A stretch of DNA of 64,000 nt from Ardenticatenales bacterium (GTDB lineage Bacteria > Chloroflexota > Anaerolineae > Promineifilales > Promineifilaceae), in the NCBI GenBank assembly GCA_020634575.1, contig JACKBM010000015.1, positions 1 to 64,000 of the forward strand. The letters run 5' to 3'. This document shows positions 17,502 through 25,878 of this stretch, piece after piece. Positions within the stretch are counted from its first letter, which is position 1. Every line of letters begins with the position of its first letter. Under the pieces are notes generated by a model that was not told the origin of the DNA, did not search any database, and was given only the letters and a program-made list of their open reading frames with translations. The position numbers and the translations under genes were made by a program.

Positions 17502-18908
17502 ATGAAACTATTTTCCGGTTTCGGCAAGAAAAAACGGCAGAACAACATTCTCTGGCTGGACCTGGGTGACCTGGGTGACCTTGTAAACCCGCACGGGCCG
17601 CATGAACAATGGCAGGACCACGGTCTGGGCTTGCTGCGCACTATCATGCACCAGGAAGGCATCATGACCGATGTCGCCTCCACCCGGGCTTGCACCACCT
17701 GGGACGAGGTACGCGAGGCGCTGGTTGGCTACGAGATGCTGCTCATGAATGTGCGCAGCTACACTTTCCCGGTTGCCAAACGGGCTGCCGAGCTATTCAA
17801 AGAAGTGAATCCACAAGGCCTGGTCCTGGCCGGCGGCATGCACGCCACCGTCGCCCCAGACGAAATGGAGGCGGTTAGCGCCATCGACAAGATCTGCCAG
17901 GGCCCGGGCGAGAAGTCGATCGTCGATCTCGTGCGCAGGCCGCAGGATTTTCCCCGCTTGTTTCTGGGTCAGGGGGCGCGTTCCATGGCGGAATGGCCGG
18001 CGATAGACCGGACGCTCTGGCCCCAACCCGCCAGCCGTAAGCTCAAGAAGAGCTTCAATTGGCCGCTGGAACCAGAATGTGGCTGGGGGCCGCCGCCGGT
18101 CGCCACCATCATAACCAGCCGTGTTTGCCCCTGGCAATGTGTCTTCTGCAATGAAGCCTCCTACATCCCCAACATGGGCCGCCGGCCGGTAGACATGGTC
18201 ATCGACGAACTCAACGCCCTGGATGATACCTACGGCGTTGGCTCCGTCGTCATCCATGATTCGATGTTCTTCCAGAATCCGACCTGGCTACAGGAATGGA
18301 TCGAGAAATATCCCAAACGGGCTAACCAGGTCTGGCCGTACTGGGCTGCCGCCCGGGCTGACACCGTGCGCCAATGGCCGGATCTGTTCGAGGCGCTGGT
18401 TAAGGAAACCAACTGGAACCTGGTCTCCATCGGCTTTGAATCGGGTAGCGACCGTATTTTGCGGCTGCTCAACAAGGAGTGCACCGAGGCGGACAACTAT
18501 TTCGCCATCGATCTGCTCGAACGGATCGGCGATGAGATGGAAGCGGAAGGGCGGGAAGCGCCCAAGTTCTGGACCAACATCATGCTGGGCATCCCCGGCG
18601 AGACCCATGAGGACGCCTTCAAGACGATGCGCATGGTTAAATACATGAAGCGCGCCATTCCCTCTATCTCTTATTACGCTCCCTACCCTGGCTCCGCTCT
18701 GGGCTATCAGCTCATCGCCGAAGGCAAAAGCCTGATGTCCAAGGAAAACTACCACCGCTACCCCGACGACGAAAAGCTCAAGGGAATTGATTACCAGTTC
18801 TACAACGACTTGCTCGCCGGCAAATACGATGAAGAGGTCAATGCCGGGATGCCAGAGTTGTACGAGCGGGAGAAGCAGGATTTGTCGGGGGCGTTGACGA
18901 AGGCATAG
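17502..18908 (+). CDS. B12-binding-domain radical SAM protein
   Basis: A 468 aa protein. The N-terminal part (about 1-150) has a Rossmann-like cobalamin-binding fold with GGMHATVAPDEM, a pattern seen in B12-radical SAM enzymes. The radical SAM cluster motif is Cys209-x3-Cys213-x2-Cys216 (VCPWQCVFC). GFESGSDRILRLLNKE and GIPGETHEDAFKTM are the usual later motifs of the MiaB/BchE-like class. The reaction is unknown; candidates are methylation or ring closure of a lipid or cofactor. The gene lies 9 bases after DUF2203. A local duplication (CTGGGTGACCTGGGTGACC) encodes LGDLGDL near the N-terminus. Confidence 0.85.
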   Translation: MKLFSGFGKKKRQNNILWLDLGDLGDLVNPHGPHEQWQDHGLGLLRTIMHQEGIMTDVASTRACTTWDEVREALVGYEMLLMNVRSYTFPVAKRAAELFKEVNPQGLVLAGGMHATVAPDEMEAVSAIDKICQGPGEKSIVDLVRRPQDFPRLFLGQGARSMAEWPAIDRTLWPQPASRKLKKSFNWPLEPECGWGPPPVATIITSRVCPWQCVFCNEASYIPNMGRRPVDMVIDELNALDDTYGVGSVVIHDSMFFQNPTWLQEWIEKYPKRANQVWPYWAAARADTVRQWPDLFEALVKETNWNLVSIGFESGSDRILRLLNKECTEADNYFAIDLLERIGDEMEAEGREAPKFWTNIMLGIPGETHEDAFKTMRMVKYMKRAIPSISYYAPYPGSALGYQLIAEGKSLMSKENYHRYPDDEKLKGIDYQFYNDLLAGKYDEEVNAGMPELYEREKQDLSGALTKA

Positions 18909-18918
18909 TGTCATTTTA

Positions 18919-18962
18919 TTCAAGCTAACAGCTAATAGCTGTTAGCTAATAGCTATTAGCAT
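18919..18962. repeat. AGCTAATAG/GCTGTTAGCT repeat cluster abutting a start codon
   Basis: Overlapping direct and inverted copies of AGCTAATAGCTGTTAGCT fill the space between the radical SAM gene and the start codon at 18961. They leave no ribosome-binding site. Scraps of the same motif occur at about 15397 and 15531. Confidence 0.6.
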
Positions 18963-19167
18963 GAGTTCATTCAGCAACCCACACTACATGTATCTCTTCG
19001 AGATGAAAAACGGCAAGCAGAAGCTGGCCTACGGGCAGGACCCGGAGGATGCGCTGGCGATTTTGGCGCTGCGGCTGACTGAGGCTGAGATGGCCGAGAT
19101 CATTCCGGACCAATACAAGAAAATCCCGCAACGCCGGCTGCATGAGTTTGTCGAGAATCTTGGCTGA
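18961..19167 (+). CDS. Small hypothetical protein
   Basis: A 68 aa soluble, charged protein (MYLFEMKNGKQKLAYGQ; DALAILALRLTEAEMAEIIP; QRRLHEFVENLG). I do not recognise a family. It starts the short run 18961-20243, whose genes overlap or nearly touch. The start is uncertain because repeats directly precede it and no ribosome-binding site is visible. Confidence 0.55.
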   Translation: MSSFSNPHYMYLFEMKNGKQKLAYGQDPEDALAILALRLTEAEMAEIIPDQYKKIPQRRLHEFVENLG

Positions 19168-19171
19168 AGCG

Positions 19172-19462
19172 ATGATTGCCCTGACAGCAGCGCAGCAACA
19201 ACTGCTGCGCGATCTGAGTGGCGGCCATCATCTCAAGGGTCACCGGGATATTGAGGGGCAGAAGGTCTTCCGGCTTTACCATACGGCTGCCAACAAAATT
19301 GTGGCGACGCCAGCGCTGGCTGATATTGAAGCGCTGCGTTCAGCGGGGCTGCTGGACAGCAACATGAAATTCCCGGCGGCCCGTTTCTTTTTGTCACCGG
19401 CCGGTCGCCAACTCGCCGCAACACTCGCGAATAGCTCGCCACAGGAACCAGACAATGGCTGA
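19172..19462 (+). CDS. Small hypothetical protein
   Basis: A 96 aa protein (MIALTAAQQQLLRDL; GHRDIEGQKVFRLYH; AALRSAGLL-like helix; RFFLSPAGRQLA). The layout suggests a small winged-helix-like fold, but this is only an impression. An in-frame ATG at 19142 would overlap the previous gene; the ATG at 19172 starts just after its stop. It overlaps the zinc-ribbon gene by 8 bases. Confidence 0.5.
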   Translation: MIALTAAQQQLLRDLSGGHHLKGHRDIEGQKVFRLYHTAANKIVATPALADIEALRSAGLLDSNMKFPAARFFLSPAGRQLAATLANSSPQEPDNG

Positions 19463-20243
19463 TGATGCCCTGTCGCCAGAGCCGGCCGAAGACCGGCCGG
19501 AAAAAACCGAAGAGTTCATCCCCTGCCCTGATTGTGGCGAACCGGTTTATCCCATCGATGCGTTCTGCCGGGAGTGCGGCCAGCCCTTCTGTCCGCGCTG
19601 CTACCAGGCGGTCGATGATGACGATGAGGTCTGCCCCCACTGTCATACCCAGCTTTTCTTTGAATGCCCACTCTGCGATTTCGAACTGACCGCCGGCAGT
19701 GATATGTGCCCCAACTGTCACGCGCTCTTCCGCGTCTACTGCGATCAGTGCCAGACGATGGTGCTGCTCAGCGAAGAGGCCTGCCCCAACTGCGGTCAGG
19801 AGCTCATTATCGAGCAGCGCGAATCCGCCCGCATCGTCCAGACAGTCTCCGCCGGGTTGGACGTTGTCAAAATCGTGGCCTGCACGGAATGTGGTAGCTA
19901 CTTCGACCCGCTGCAGGGCCCCTGCCCCAGTTGCGGCCTCCAGATTTGCCCCAGTTGCCAGATGGTCCTCTTTGCCGAAGAGAGTTTCTGTCCGCGCTGC
20001 GATGATCCGGCCCGGGATCATTGGGAGTGCCCGAACTGCAGCAAAACCATTCCAGTTGGCAGCCATTCCTGCCCCCATTGCGAGCAAGAGCTATGTCCGG
20101 AGTGCGGCGGCGCCGTCGGCGAGACAGATAGTCATTGTCCCAGCTGCGGGATCGAGTTTAGCTTCGCCTGCCCGGAGTGCGACAGGGACATCCCCGCCAG
20201 CAGCGCTAGCTGCCCGCATTGTCACCACGTATTTAGCAACTGA
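19455..20243 (+). CDS. Poly-zinc-ribbon protein with 18 CxxC knuckles
   Basis: A 262 aa protein made almost entirely of zinc ribbons. Eighteen CxxC pairs (CPDC, CREC, CPRC, CPHC, CPLC, CPNC and so on) can be counted, enough for nine zinc sites. Only one cysteine-free stretch exists, at about residues 119-140 (IIEQRESARIVQTVSAGLDVV). There is no membrane segment and no enzymatic domain. Such double-zinc-ribbon proteins are often annotated as hypothetical; binding to nucleic acid or protein is the general expectation. It is the last gene of a tight three-gene run with two small unknown proteins. Confidence 0.75.
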   Translation: MADDALSPEPAEDRPEKTEEFIPCPDCGEPVYPIDAFCRECGQPFCPRCYQAVDDDDEVCPHCHTQLFFECPLCDFELTAGSDMCPNCHALFRVYCDQCQTMVLLSEEACPNCGQELIIEQRESARIVQTVSAGLDVVKIVACTECGSYFDPLQGPCPSCGLQICPSCQMVLFAEESFCPRCDDPARDHWECPNCSKTIPVGSHSCPHCEQELCPECGGAVGETDSHCPSCGIEFSFACPECDRDIPASSASCPHCHHVFSN

Positions 20244-20411
20244 TCAGCGCCAACACCAGTTTGCCTGCACGCTATCTGCTTTGGTAAGAGGCGGCGCTCT
20301 GGCTTCGTCTAAAGTCTGGGTCAAGATTTCCGTTCGTCCAGCTTAAATCAAATATTTATCCAACAATTGTCGACTATTCTGGAACGGACTTAGCGACCCT
20401 AGGAGAAAATA

Positions 20412-21065
20412 ATGCCAGATTTGGTAACTAACGGCAGCTACACAAATGGTACCGCCGTCAAAATGATTGATATAAATGGCCCTGCCCGTGGCAGCAAGAC
20501 GGCCATTGAAAGCGCAGTACGCACGATTCTCACGAACGTAGGTGAAGATCCAGAGCGCGATGGTTTGCTGGGCACGCCAGACCGGGTCGCCCGCATGTAT
20601 GATGAAGTGCTGGGTGGTTACCATGTCGACATCGACAAACTGGTTAACGGCGCCCTGTTTCCGGTTGAATACAATGAACCGGTCATCGTCCGCGATATCG
20701 AATTTTTCAGCATGTGTGAGCATCATATGCTGCCCTTTTACGGTGTGGCCCACGTCGCCTACATTCCCAATGGCCAGGTCATTGGTCTGTCCAAAATTCC
20801 ACGGATTGTGGAGATGTATGCCCGGCGTCTCCAGATTCAGGAGCGCATGACCAACGAGATCGCTGAGCAGATCCAGGCGATCCTGCAGCCGGAAGGGGTA
20901 GCCGTTATCCTGGAAGGCAGTCACATGTGTTCCGTCATGCGGGGCGTCAAAAAAGAGCACGCTCGCATGATCACCAGTGCCTACCTCGGTCGCTTCAAGG
21001 AAGATCGGGAAACGCGGCGCGAACTCCTGCATCATTTGCAGGGGCCAACAACCAGCGTTTTCTAA
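20412..21065 (+). CDS. folE: GTP cyclohydrolase I
   Basis: Converts GTP to 7,8-dihydroneopterin triphosphate for folate synthesis. The 217 aa protein has the zinc and active-site segment [12 protein letters not shown], the signature [19 protein letters not shown], and the second Cys/His region SHMCSVMRG. The zinc-type (FolE1) Cys-His set is therefore complete. AGGAG precedes the ATG. A hydrophilic N-terminal extension of about 25 residues comes before the conserved domain. The 168 bases upstream hold no other feature I can name. Confidence 0.95.
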   Translation: MPDLVTNGSYTNGTAVKMIDINGPARGSKTAIESAVRTILTNVGEDPERDGLLGTPDRVARMYDEVLGGYHVDIDKLVNGALFPVEYNEPVIVRDIEFFSMCEHHMLPFYGVAHVAYIPNGQVIGLSKIPRIVEMYARRLQIQERMTNEIAEQIQAILQPEGVAVILEGSHMCSVMRGVKKEHARMITSAYLGRFKEDRETRRELLHHLQGPTTSVF

Positions 21066-21078
21066 ACGAGTTTACGGA

Positions 21079-22425
21079 TCAGGAGTTCAGAGAGGCGCTG
21101 AGGAAAACCAGTGCCTCTTTTTTTGTCTTCAGCTCACCAGCTGCCTGTTCCTCTTCCAGGCGGGCCAGCAGTTCGCCGACCAGGGGACCGGGTTGCAGGG
21201 CAAAGGCTTGCATGATCTCATCGCCCCGGAGCAGTGGCGTGGGTGCGATGGTGTCGCTGAAATGGTGCTGATAATGATGCGCCAGCGTGGCAGCCAGGCT
21301 GAATAGCGAGTCGGCCGGATTGGCACTGCCGGCCTCGCCCGGCAGCTGCCGGGCCACTGTCAGAGCAGCAATGTCCAGGCCGGCCGCAGCCACCCCTTTG
21401 AAGTAGCGGTAGATCTGGCGCCGGTCAGGCGAACCGGCCGGTAACAACGCCAGCAGCCGCCCCTGCTCCGCCACCACAAGGCGAACATGCCGGCAAACCT
21501 CATTGCTGAAGCGATAATCGCGCAGCCATTTCTCGGCCTGGGCCGGCGCCAGATGGCTCAGCAGGGCGGCCAGCCGCAGCGGTAACCGGCCGCTATACCC
21601 GCCATCCACCGGCCGTGCCCAATGAGCAGCCAGCAACGCCATCGTTTCGGCTGGTAACCCCAGAGCGGTCGCGTCAGCTCCGTCGCACGCGGCTTCCAGG
21701 CGGGCCAGGTTGGTGAGTAAGGCAGCCGTCGTATCGGCGAGGGGAGGCAACAGGTGTGAGGCCAGGCCGGCAAGGGCCAGTTGCTCGAGAAAAGCGGCCG
21801 GCTCTGGCAATAGCAGCGCCGTAACCAGTTCGTCGCGCAGCCGCTCAGGGGAAACGTCTGGCAGCAAGGGCCGGGCCGCTGCGATGCTGGCCCAGGTTAC
21901 CGGTTCGATGGCGAAATTCAGCTGCAACGCCAGCCGCAAGGCCCGCAGGGCACGCACCGGATCACTGGTCAGCGCAGTCGGCGCCACCTGACGAATGATG
22001 CCGTTTTGCAGGTCAGCCAGGCCCCCTGACGGGTCCACCAGTTCACTCACCTGCTCCGCCGCGGCGGGTAGGGCCATCGCGTTGATGGTGAAATCCCTGT
22101 CCATTAGATCGTCGACCAATGTCTCGCCCCGGAAGCGAGCCACATCAATCGTCGTCCCTGGCAGCACGACCCGGCCAACGTCGCGGGCCTTGTCCAATGC
22201 ATAGGCTGGCGCCTCCAGCGCATTGCCCAGCTTGTAGGCCGTACGCATCCCCCGGCGCGCCACTGCCAGATCCAGGTCATGCCCCTCAGCCCCCCGCACA
22301 ATATCGCGCACAATCCCACCCACCAGGAAAACTGGCTCAGACTGGGCCAGCAGGACCGGCCGGAGCGCCTGCAACCAGTCAGGGTAAAGCAGCGGCCGTT
22401 CCGGGCGAGAATCAACCTGGCTCAT
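21079..22425 (-). CDS. CCA-adding tRNA nucleotidyltransferase / poly(A) polymerase family
   Basis: A 448 aa class II nucleotidyltransferase that adds or repairs the tRNA 3' CCA end or adds A tails. The head domain shows FLVGGIVRDIVRG followed by the catalytic HDLDLAVARR pair. RDFTINAMA and DLQNGIIRQV are the next conserved motifs, and RALRLALQLNF marks the tRNA-binding helix. The C-terminal half is helical with HD-like remains. It lies 14 bases after hpt in the run rplU...cca. Whether it is a full CCA enzyme or an A- or CC-adding enzyme cannot be read. Confidence 0.88.
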   Translation of the reverse strand: MSQVDSRPERPLLYPDWLQALRPVLLAQSEPVFLVGGIVRDIVRGAEGHDLDLAVARRGMRTAYKLGNALEAPAYALDKARDVGRVVLPGTTIDVARFRGETLVDDLMDRDFTINAMALPAAAEQVSELVDPSGGLADLQNGIIRQVAPTALTSDPVRALRALRLALQLNFAIEPVTWASIAAARPLLPDVSPERLRDELVTALLLPEPAAFLEQLALAGLASHLLPPLADTTAALLTNLARLEAACDGADATALGLPAETMALLAAHWARPVDGGYSGRLPLRLAALLSHLAPAQAEKWLRDYRFSNEVCRHVRLVVAEQGRLLALLPAGSPDRRQIYRYFKGVAAAGLDIAALTVARQLPGEAGSANPADSLFSLAATLAHHYQHHFSDTIAPTPLLRGDEIMQAFALQPGPLVGELLARLEEEQAAGELKTKKEALVFLSASLNS

Positions 22426-22439
22426 GAAAGCACCCTCGC

Positions 22440-23009
22440 TTAATTGTCGTCAGCAAAGAGGTGGGCAAACACTTCGGGTTTCAGGACGGCAATGTCCGGC
22501 AGATTGCGATAATGCTCGTCGAAATCCAGCCCGTAACCAACCACAAACTCATCCGGGATGTCAAAGCCGATGTAATCGACCGGCACATCCACTTCGCGCC
22601 GGCTGGGCTTATTCAGCAGGGTGCAGATGCGCAGCGAGGCTGGCGCACGCGCCAGGAGCAGTCGCTGCAGATAGCTCAGCGTATGACCACTGTCGATGAT
22701 GTCTTCGACAATAAGTACATGACGGCCAGCAATATCCTGCTTAAGGTCCATGATGATCTGGACGGCGCCACTGCTAACAACCCCGGCGCCATAGCTGGAA
22801 ATCGCCATGAAATCCACCGCATGGGGACGCTGCAGATAGCGCGTGAGATCGGCCAAAAAGATAAAGGCGCCCTTCAGGACGCACATAATGAGCAGATCGT
22901 CGGCCTCAGCATAATCTTTCTCGATCTGGGCCGCCAACTCCCTGATCCGCCCCTGTAAAGTCGCATTGTCGATCAGGATGTGAGCAACGTTATCCTGCAG
23001 ACTAACCAT
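22440..23009 (-). CDS. hpt: Hypoxanthine phosphoribosyltransferase
   Basis: Purine salvage: hypoxanthine or guanine plus PRPP gives IMP or GMP. The 189 aa protein has the PRPP-binding loop [14 protein letters not shown], the flexible-loop region [11 protein letters not shown], and the C-terminal base-binding segment [26 protein letters not shown], all typical. The chosen ATG overlaps the tdk stop (ATGGTTAG) and is preceded by AAGGAG at good spacing; another ATG two codons upstream is possible. Coupled to tdk, so nucleoside and base salvage are expressed together. Confidence 0.93.
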   Translation of the reverse strand: MVSLQDNVAHILIDNATLQGRIRELAAQIEKDYAEADDLLIMCVLKGAFIFLADLTRYLQRPHAVDFMAISSYGAGVVSSGAVQIIMDLKQDIAGRHVLIVEDIIDSGHTLSYLQRLLLARAPASLRICTLLNKPSRREVDVPVDYIGFDIPDEFVVGYGLDFDEHYRNLPDIAVLKPEVFAHLFADDN

Positions 23010-23601
23010 CCCCATTCTCCTTGGCCCGGCTGGGCAGCACTGCGTGGCAACTGCGGCAGCGCGCCTCGTACACTTCAGCAGCACCAACCATGACGATGGG
23101 ATCATCATAGGCGGCCGGATCACCGTCAATTAAGCGCTGGGTCCGGCAGGCGGGTTCGCCACAGATAACACAAATGGCACGCAGCTTGGTCACCTCTTCT
23201 GCCCGGGCCATCAGGTGCGGGATGGGGCCAAACGGCTCGCCACGAAAATCCGAGTCCAGAGCCGCACATATGACGCGCAGCCCTCGATCCGCCAGCGTCT
23301 CACAGACCGAGATGATACCCATGTCAAAAAATTGTACTTCATCAATGCCAACAATGGTTGTGTCTGCGTCCAGTATCTCCAGGATCTGGGCGGAGGATTC
23401 CACAGGCACGGCCTCAAAAGCCAGGCCGTTATGCGAAGTTACGCGGGTGACGTGGTAACGGGTATCAATGATGGGTTTAAAGACTTGCAGTTTCCGCTTG
23501 GCAATGGCTGCCCGGCGCAGACGCCGGATTAGCTCCTCCGTCTTGCCGCTGAACATGCTGCCACAAATGATCTCGATCTGCCCGCCAATGGAACGGCTCA
23601 T
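23002..23601 (-). CDS. tdk: Thymidine kinase
   Basis: Phosphorylates thymidine with ATP (type II, TK1-like). The 199 aa protein shows the P-loop [18 protein letters not shown], the DEVQFF segment (Walker B region) and a zinc site made of CVICGEPAC and the C-terminal CRSCH. Length and motifs are normal. It lies after a terminator that separates it from rpmE and overlaps hpt downstream. Confidence 0.95.
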   Translation of the reverse strand: MSRSIGGQIEIICGSMFSGKTEELIRRLRRAAIAKRKLQVFKPIIDTRYHVTRVTSHNGLAFEAVPVESSAQILEILDADTTIVGIDEVQFFDMGIISVCETLADRGLRVICAALDSDFRGEPFGPIPHLMARAEEVTKLRAICVICGEPACRTQRLIDGDPAAYDDPIVMVGAAEVYEARCRSCHAVLPSRAKENGDG

Positions 23602-23612
23602 ACTTCCTCCTG

Positions 23613-23649
23613 CAAAAAAGAAAGGCAGATACGAAATCGCATCTGCCTT
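23613..23649 (-). terminator. Intrinsic terminator after rpmE
   Basis: The stem AAGGCAGAT...ATCTGCCTT, extended by CGA/TCG after a one-base mismatch, is followed on the minus strand by TTCTTTTTT. It ends the rplU-rpmA-rpmE unit, with possible read-through into tdk-hpt-cca. Confidence 0.85.
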
Positions 23650-23691
23650 GTCATTACCTGAATCGGTTGGCGTAATCAGACGAACCGGCGG

Positions 23692-24141
23692 CTACTCAAT
23701 CAGCCCTTCAGCTCGCAAATAACGCTTGATGTCGATCAGCGCCTTCTGGCCCACACCCTGCAAAGCCAGCAGACCGTCCTCGCCCTGCGACTGCAGAAGC
23801 TCAAAGACATCGCCGACAGTGGTCAGATTGGCATCGGCCAACGCATTTTCGACGCGCTTACCCAGGCCCATCGCCCCAATTTCGAGCGTGGTCGGGGAGC
23901 TTTGCTCAACCTGCTCGACGAGGCTTTCCCGAATTTCGGTACGGCGCTGCAGACGACGCATAAAGCGATCAACCTGCCCTTCGGTGTCCACCAGGCGCTG
24001 CTGACCGGTGTAAAACGGATGGTTACCGGACCAGATGTCTACCCGGATCTCCGGCTGGGTGGAGCCGACAGTCATGACGACTTCCCCATCACAGATCACC
24101 TTGGCATCCGGATACCATTGGGGATGGATATCTTTCTTCAT
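23692..24141 (-). CDS. rpmE: Ribosomal protein L31 fused to an alpha-CTD-like helix-hairpin-helix domain
   Basis: A 149 aa protein, twice the length of normal L31. Residues 1-70 are L31 ([34 protein letters not shown]). The four zinc-binding cysteines of the C+ type are lost: only one Cys remains in VICDGEV, and WSGNHP replaces CSKCHP. This is therefore a zinc-free form. Residues about 82-149 (GLGKRVENALADANLTTVGD; GVGQKALIDIKRYLRAEGL) align well with the C-terminal domain of RNA polymerase alpha, a two-HhH fold that binds DNA and regulators. The start overlaps the rpmA stop (TAATG). A link between ribosome and transcription is possible but is inference. Confidence 0.9.
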   Translation of the reverse strand: MKKDIHPQWYPDAKVICDGEVVMTVGSTQPEIRVDIWSGNHPFYTGQQRLVDTEGQVDRFMRRLQRRTEIRESLVEQVEQSSPTTLEIGAMGLGKRVENALADANLTTVGDVFELLQSQGEDGLLALQGVGQKALIDIKRYLRAEGLIE

Positions 24142-24404
24142 TACTCAGCAGCCTCCGCCGTCAAAACACTGACGTATTTACGGCCCAGGCGTGTCTCAAA
24201 TTGAACGGTGCCTTCAGCCTTGGCAAAGATGGTGTAATCATTGCCCAGACCGACATTGTTGCCGGGGCGAATCCGGGTACCGCGCTGGCGCACGATGATA
24301 TTGCCAGGGATAACCACCTCGCCGCCATATTTCTTGACACCGAGCCGCTTTGAATTGCTGTCACGTCCGTTGCGGGTTGAGCCCGCGCCTTTCTTATGAG
24401 CCAT
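24141..24404 (-). CDS. rpmA: Ribosomal protein L27
   Basis: An 87 aa large-subunit protein near the peptidyl-transferase centre. It starts [20 protein letters not shown] and has [15 protein letters not shown] and [14 protein letters not shown], all diagnostic. The N-terminus begins directly with AHKKG, so it does not show the cleavable N-terminal extension found in Firmicutes L27. It is co-transcribed with rplU (2 bases between them) and overlaps rpmE. Confidence 0.97.
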   Translation of the reverse strand: MAHKKGAGSTRNGRDSNSKRLGVKKYGGEVVIPGNIIVRQRGTRIRPGNNVGLGNDYTIFAKAEGTVQFETRLGRKYVSVLTAEAAE

Positions 24405-24406
24405 GA

Positions 24407-24742
24407 CTACTCTCCTTGTGCTGCCTTTTCGTCAAACAAAACTGAGTCAATACGCAGCCGGGTGTAGGGCTGCCGATGACCGGCCCGCCGGCGATACCGC
24501 TTCTTGGGGCGATATTTCCAGACAAAAACCTTCTTATCACGATACTGTTCGGTGACGGTCGCCTTAACAACCGCGCCAGGGACGACAGGCGCGCCCACGG
24601 TGACCCCATCTTCATCAGCAACGAGCAGTACGCTGTCGAATTCAATTTGATCCCCGACTTCGTGGGGCAGCTTATCAACACTGAAAGAATGCCCCGCTTC
24701 GGCGCGGTATTGCCGGCCACCACTTTCAAAAATTGCGTACAC
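24407..24742 (-). CDS. rplU: Ribosomal protein L21
   Basis: A 111 aa large-subunit protein binding 23S r[17 protein letters not shown] at the start and [22 protein letters not shown] near the end. The start codon is GTG, preceded by GGAGG at five bases. It is first in the rplU-rpmA-rpmE unit, behind a leader with a terminator-like hairpin and a consensus promoter. Confidence 0.97.
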   Translation of the reverse strand: MYAIFESGGRQYRAEAGHSFSVDKLPHEVGDQIEFDSVLLVADEDGVTVGAPVVPGAVVKATVTEQYRDKKVFVWKYRPKKRYRRRAGHRQPYTRLRIDSVLFDEKAAQGE

Positions 24743-24754
24743 GTAAACCTCCGC

Positions 24755-24781
24755 AAAAAATCGGCACGCGTGATGCCGATT
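24755..24781 (-). promoter_or_regulatory. L21 leader attenuator-like hairpin
   Basis: In the roughly 120-nt leader of rplU the sequence AATCGGCA-(7 nt)-TGCCGATT forms an 8 bp stem. It is directly followed by TTTTTT and then the ribosome-binding site GGAGG, with the GTG start 13 bases after the stem's U tract. Terminator-like in shape and placed just before the first ribosomal gene, it fits autogenous control by premature termination or occlusion, as known for other L21 leaders. Confidence 0.65.
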
Positions 24782-24872
24782 GCTCTGACAATGATGGTGT
24801 GGTGAACAACCACATTGCAGTTGGTAATTTTGCTGTGTTGAACCTGTAAAGGGGTCAGTTCAGCGACTTGGA

Positions 24873-24901
24873 ATTATAGTCAGGGTTGCGGGGGATGTCA
24901 A
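24873..24901 (-). promoter_or_regulatory. Consensus sigma70 promoter of rplU-rpmA-rpmE
   Basis: Minus strand: TTGACA (24896-24901), a 17 bp spacer and TATAAT (24873-24878). A perfect match to the consensus, giving a leader of about 120 nt before rplU. Confidence 0.9.
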
Positions 24902-25017
24902 ACCGGGTTCAGGCCGATTTTATCCCAGACCTGAGCGGAGAAGCCTCAGAGGGGCCAACTGCCAGGGCGATCCGGGTTGTGATGGCCGGTTCACACTAAT
25001 AACAGCCCACGCTGAGG

Positions 25018-25878
25018 CTATTCCGATACGAGGATCACGGTGGGTAAGGGGACAAAAGCGCTGATGCCCTCTTCCGGTTCACGTAGCAGGAGGCCAGTTG
25101 AGGTGCCACCATCGAGGTTGAGCGCCCGGTCAAGGTCCAGGTCGCTGGCCAGGAGAAAGGTAGCCAGCTCATGTAAGGTGAAAGAGCCGAGGCTGGTGGC
25201 GATCAGGAGGATGCGGCCCTGGCGGTCCTGGGCAATGACGCTGCGGCGGGCCCGGTTGCCATCCTCATCCGGGTAGCCAAGCTGGCCGCCGGGGGTGATC
25301 AACATGGGGAAGGCCTGTAGGGCGGCCTGGAGCGCTTCATCCGGCCGGTACGGCTGCCGCTGCAACGAGCGCAATTCCACAAACCCTTCCGCCGTAATCG
25401 CCAGCATGCCACCGAAGCCGACGTAGCTGGAGCCATAGCGCTCCCCATCTGCAATGACAAGACCGGTGGCCAGGTATTTCTCGGTGAAAAAGCCGCCGTT
25501 CATGACGATGAGGGCCTCGCGCTCGCGCTGCCAATCGCTGAGCGGTAGCGGCTCGCCGGGCCGGTAGCCAATGTCGAAGGTGAATTGCTCGGGTTGCAGA
25601 CGGAGAAGGTAGATTTGCTCCTGCAGCCGGCCGCTGTCCGGCGCCAACAAGCGCAGCCAGCGCCGCTCCAGGCCGATCTGTAACTGCTCCCACCCCGTGT
25701 CTGCCACCGGTGTGGCGGTTGGTGGCGGGGCTAGGCTCGCTGTCGGCGTTGGTATGGGGGTAACGGCAGACGCAGAAGGCGTAGAGGTTGTGAGCAACGG
25801 CCCAGGCGTGCTGCTCAGGTTGCAGCTCAACAGCAGCAGGGCCAGGAGGCCGGCCAACCAGCGCCCGCTGCGTCTCAC
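25018..25878 (-). CDS. Lipoprotein with phosphodiester-glycosidase (NAGPA/DUF2233) domain
   Basis: A 286 aa exported protein: signal peptide, lipobox LLSC, a short Pro/Thr linker and a NAGPA-type domain. Diagnostic segments are ALIVMNGGFFTEKYLATGL, YVGFGGMLAI, RRSVIAQDRQGRILLIAT and DRALNLDGGTSTGLLL. The family cleaves N-acetylglucosamine phosphodiesters or acts on cell-wall polymers in bacteria; the substrate here is unknown. It overlaps the upstream gene by four bases (ATGA), so the two are coupled. Confidence 0.85.
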   Translation of the reverse strand: MRRSGRWLAGLLALLLLSCNLSSTPGPLLTTSTPSASAVTPIPTPTASLAPPPTATPVADTGWEQLQIGLERRWLRLLAPDSGRLQEQIYLLRLQPEQFTFDIGYRPGEPLPLSDWQREREALIVMNGGFFTEKYLATGLVIADGERYGSSYVGFGGMLAITAEGFVELRSLQRQPYRPDEALQAALQAFPMLITPGGQLGYPDEDGNRARRSVIAQDRQGRILLIATSLGSFTLHELATFLLASDLDLDRALNLDGGTSTGLLLREPEEGISAFVPLPTVILVSE

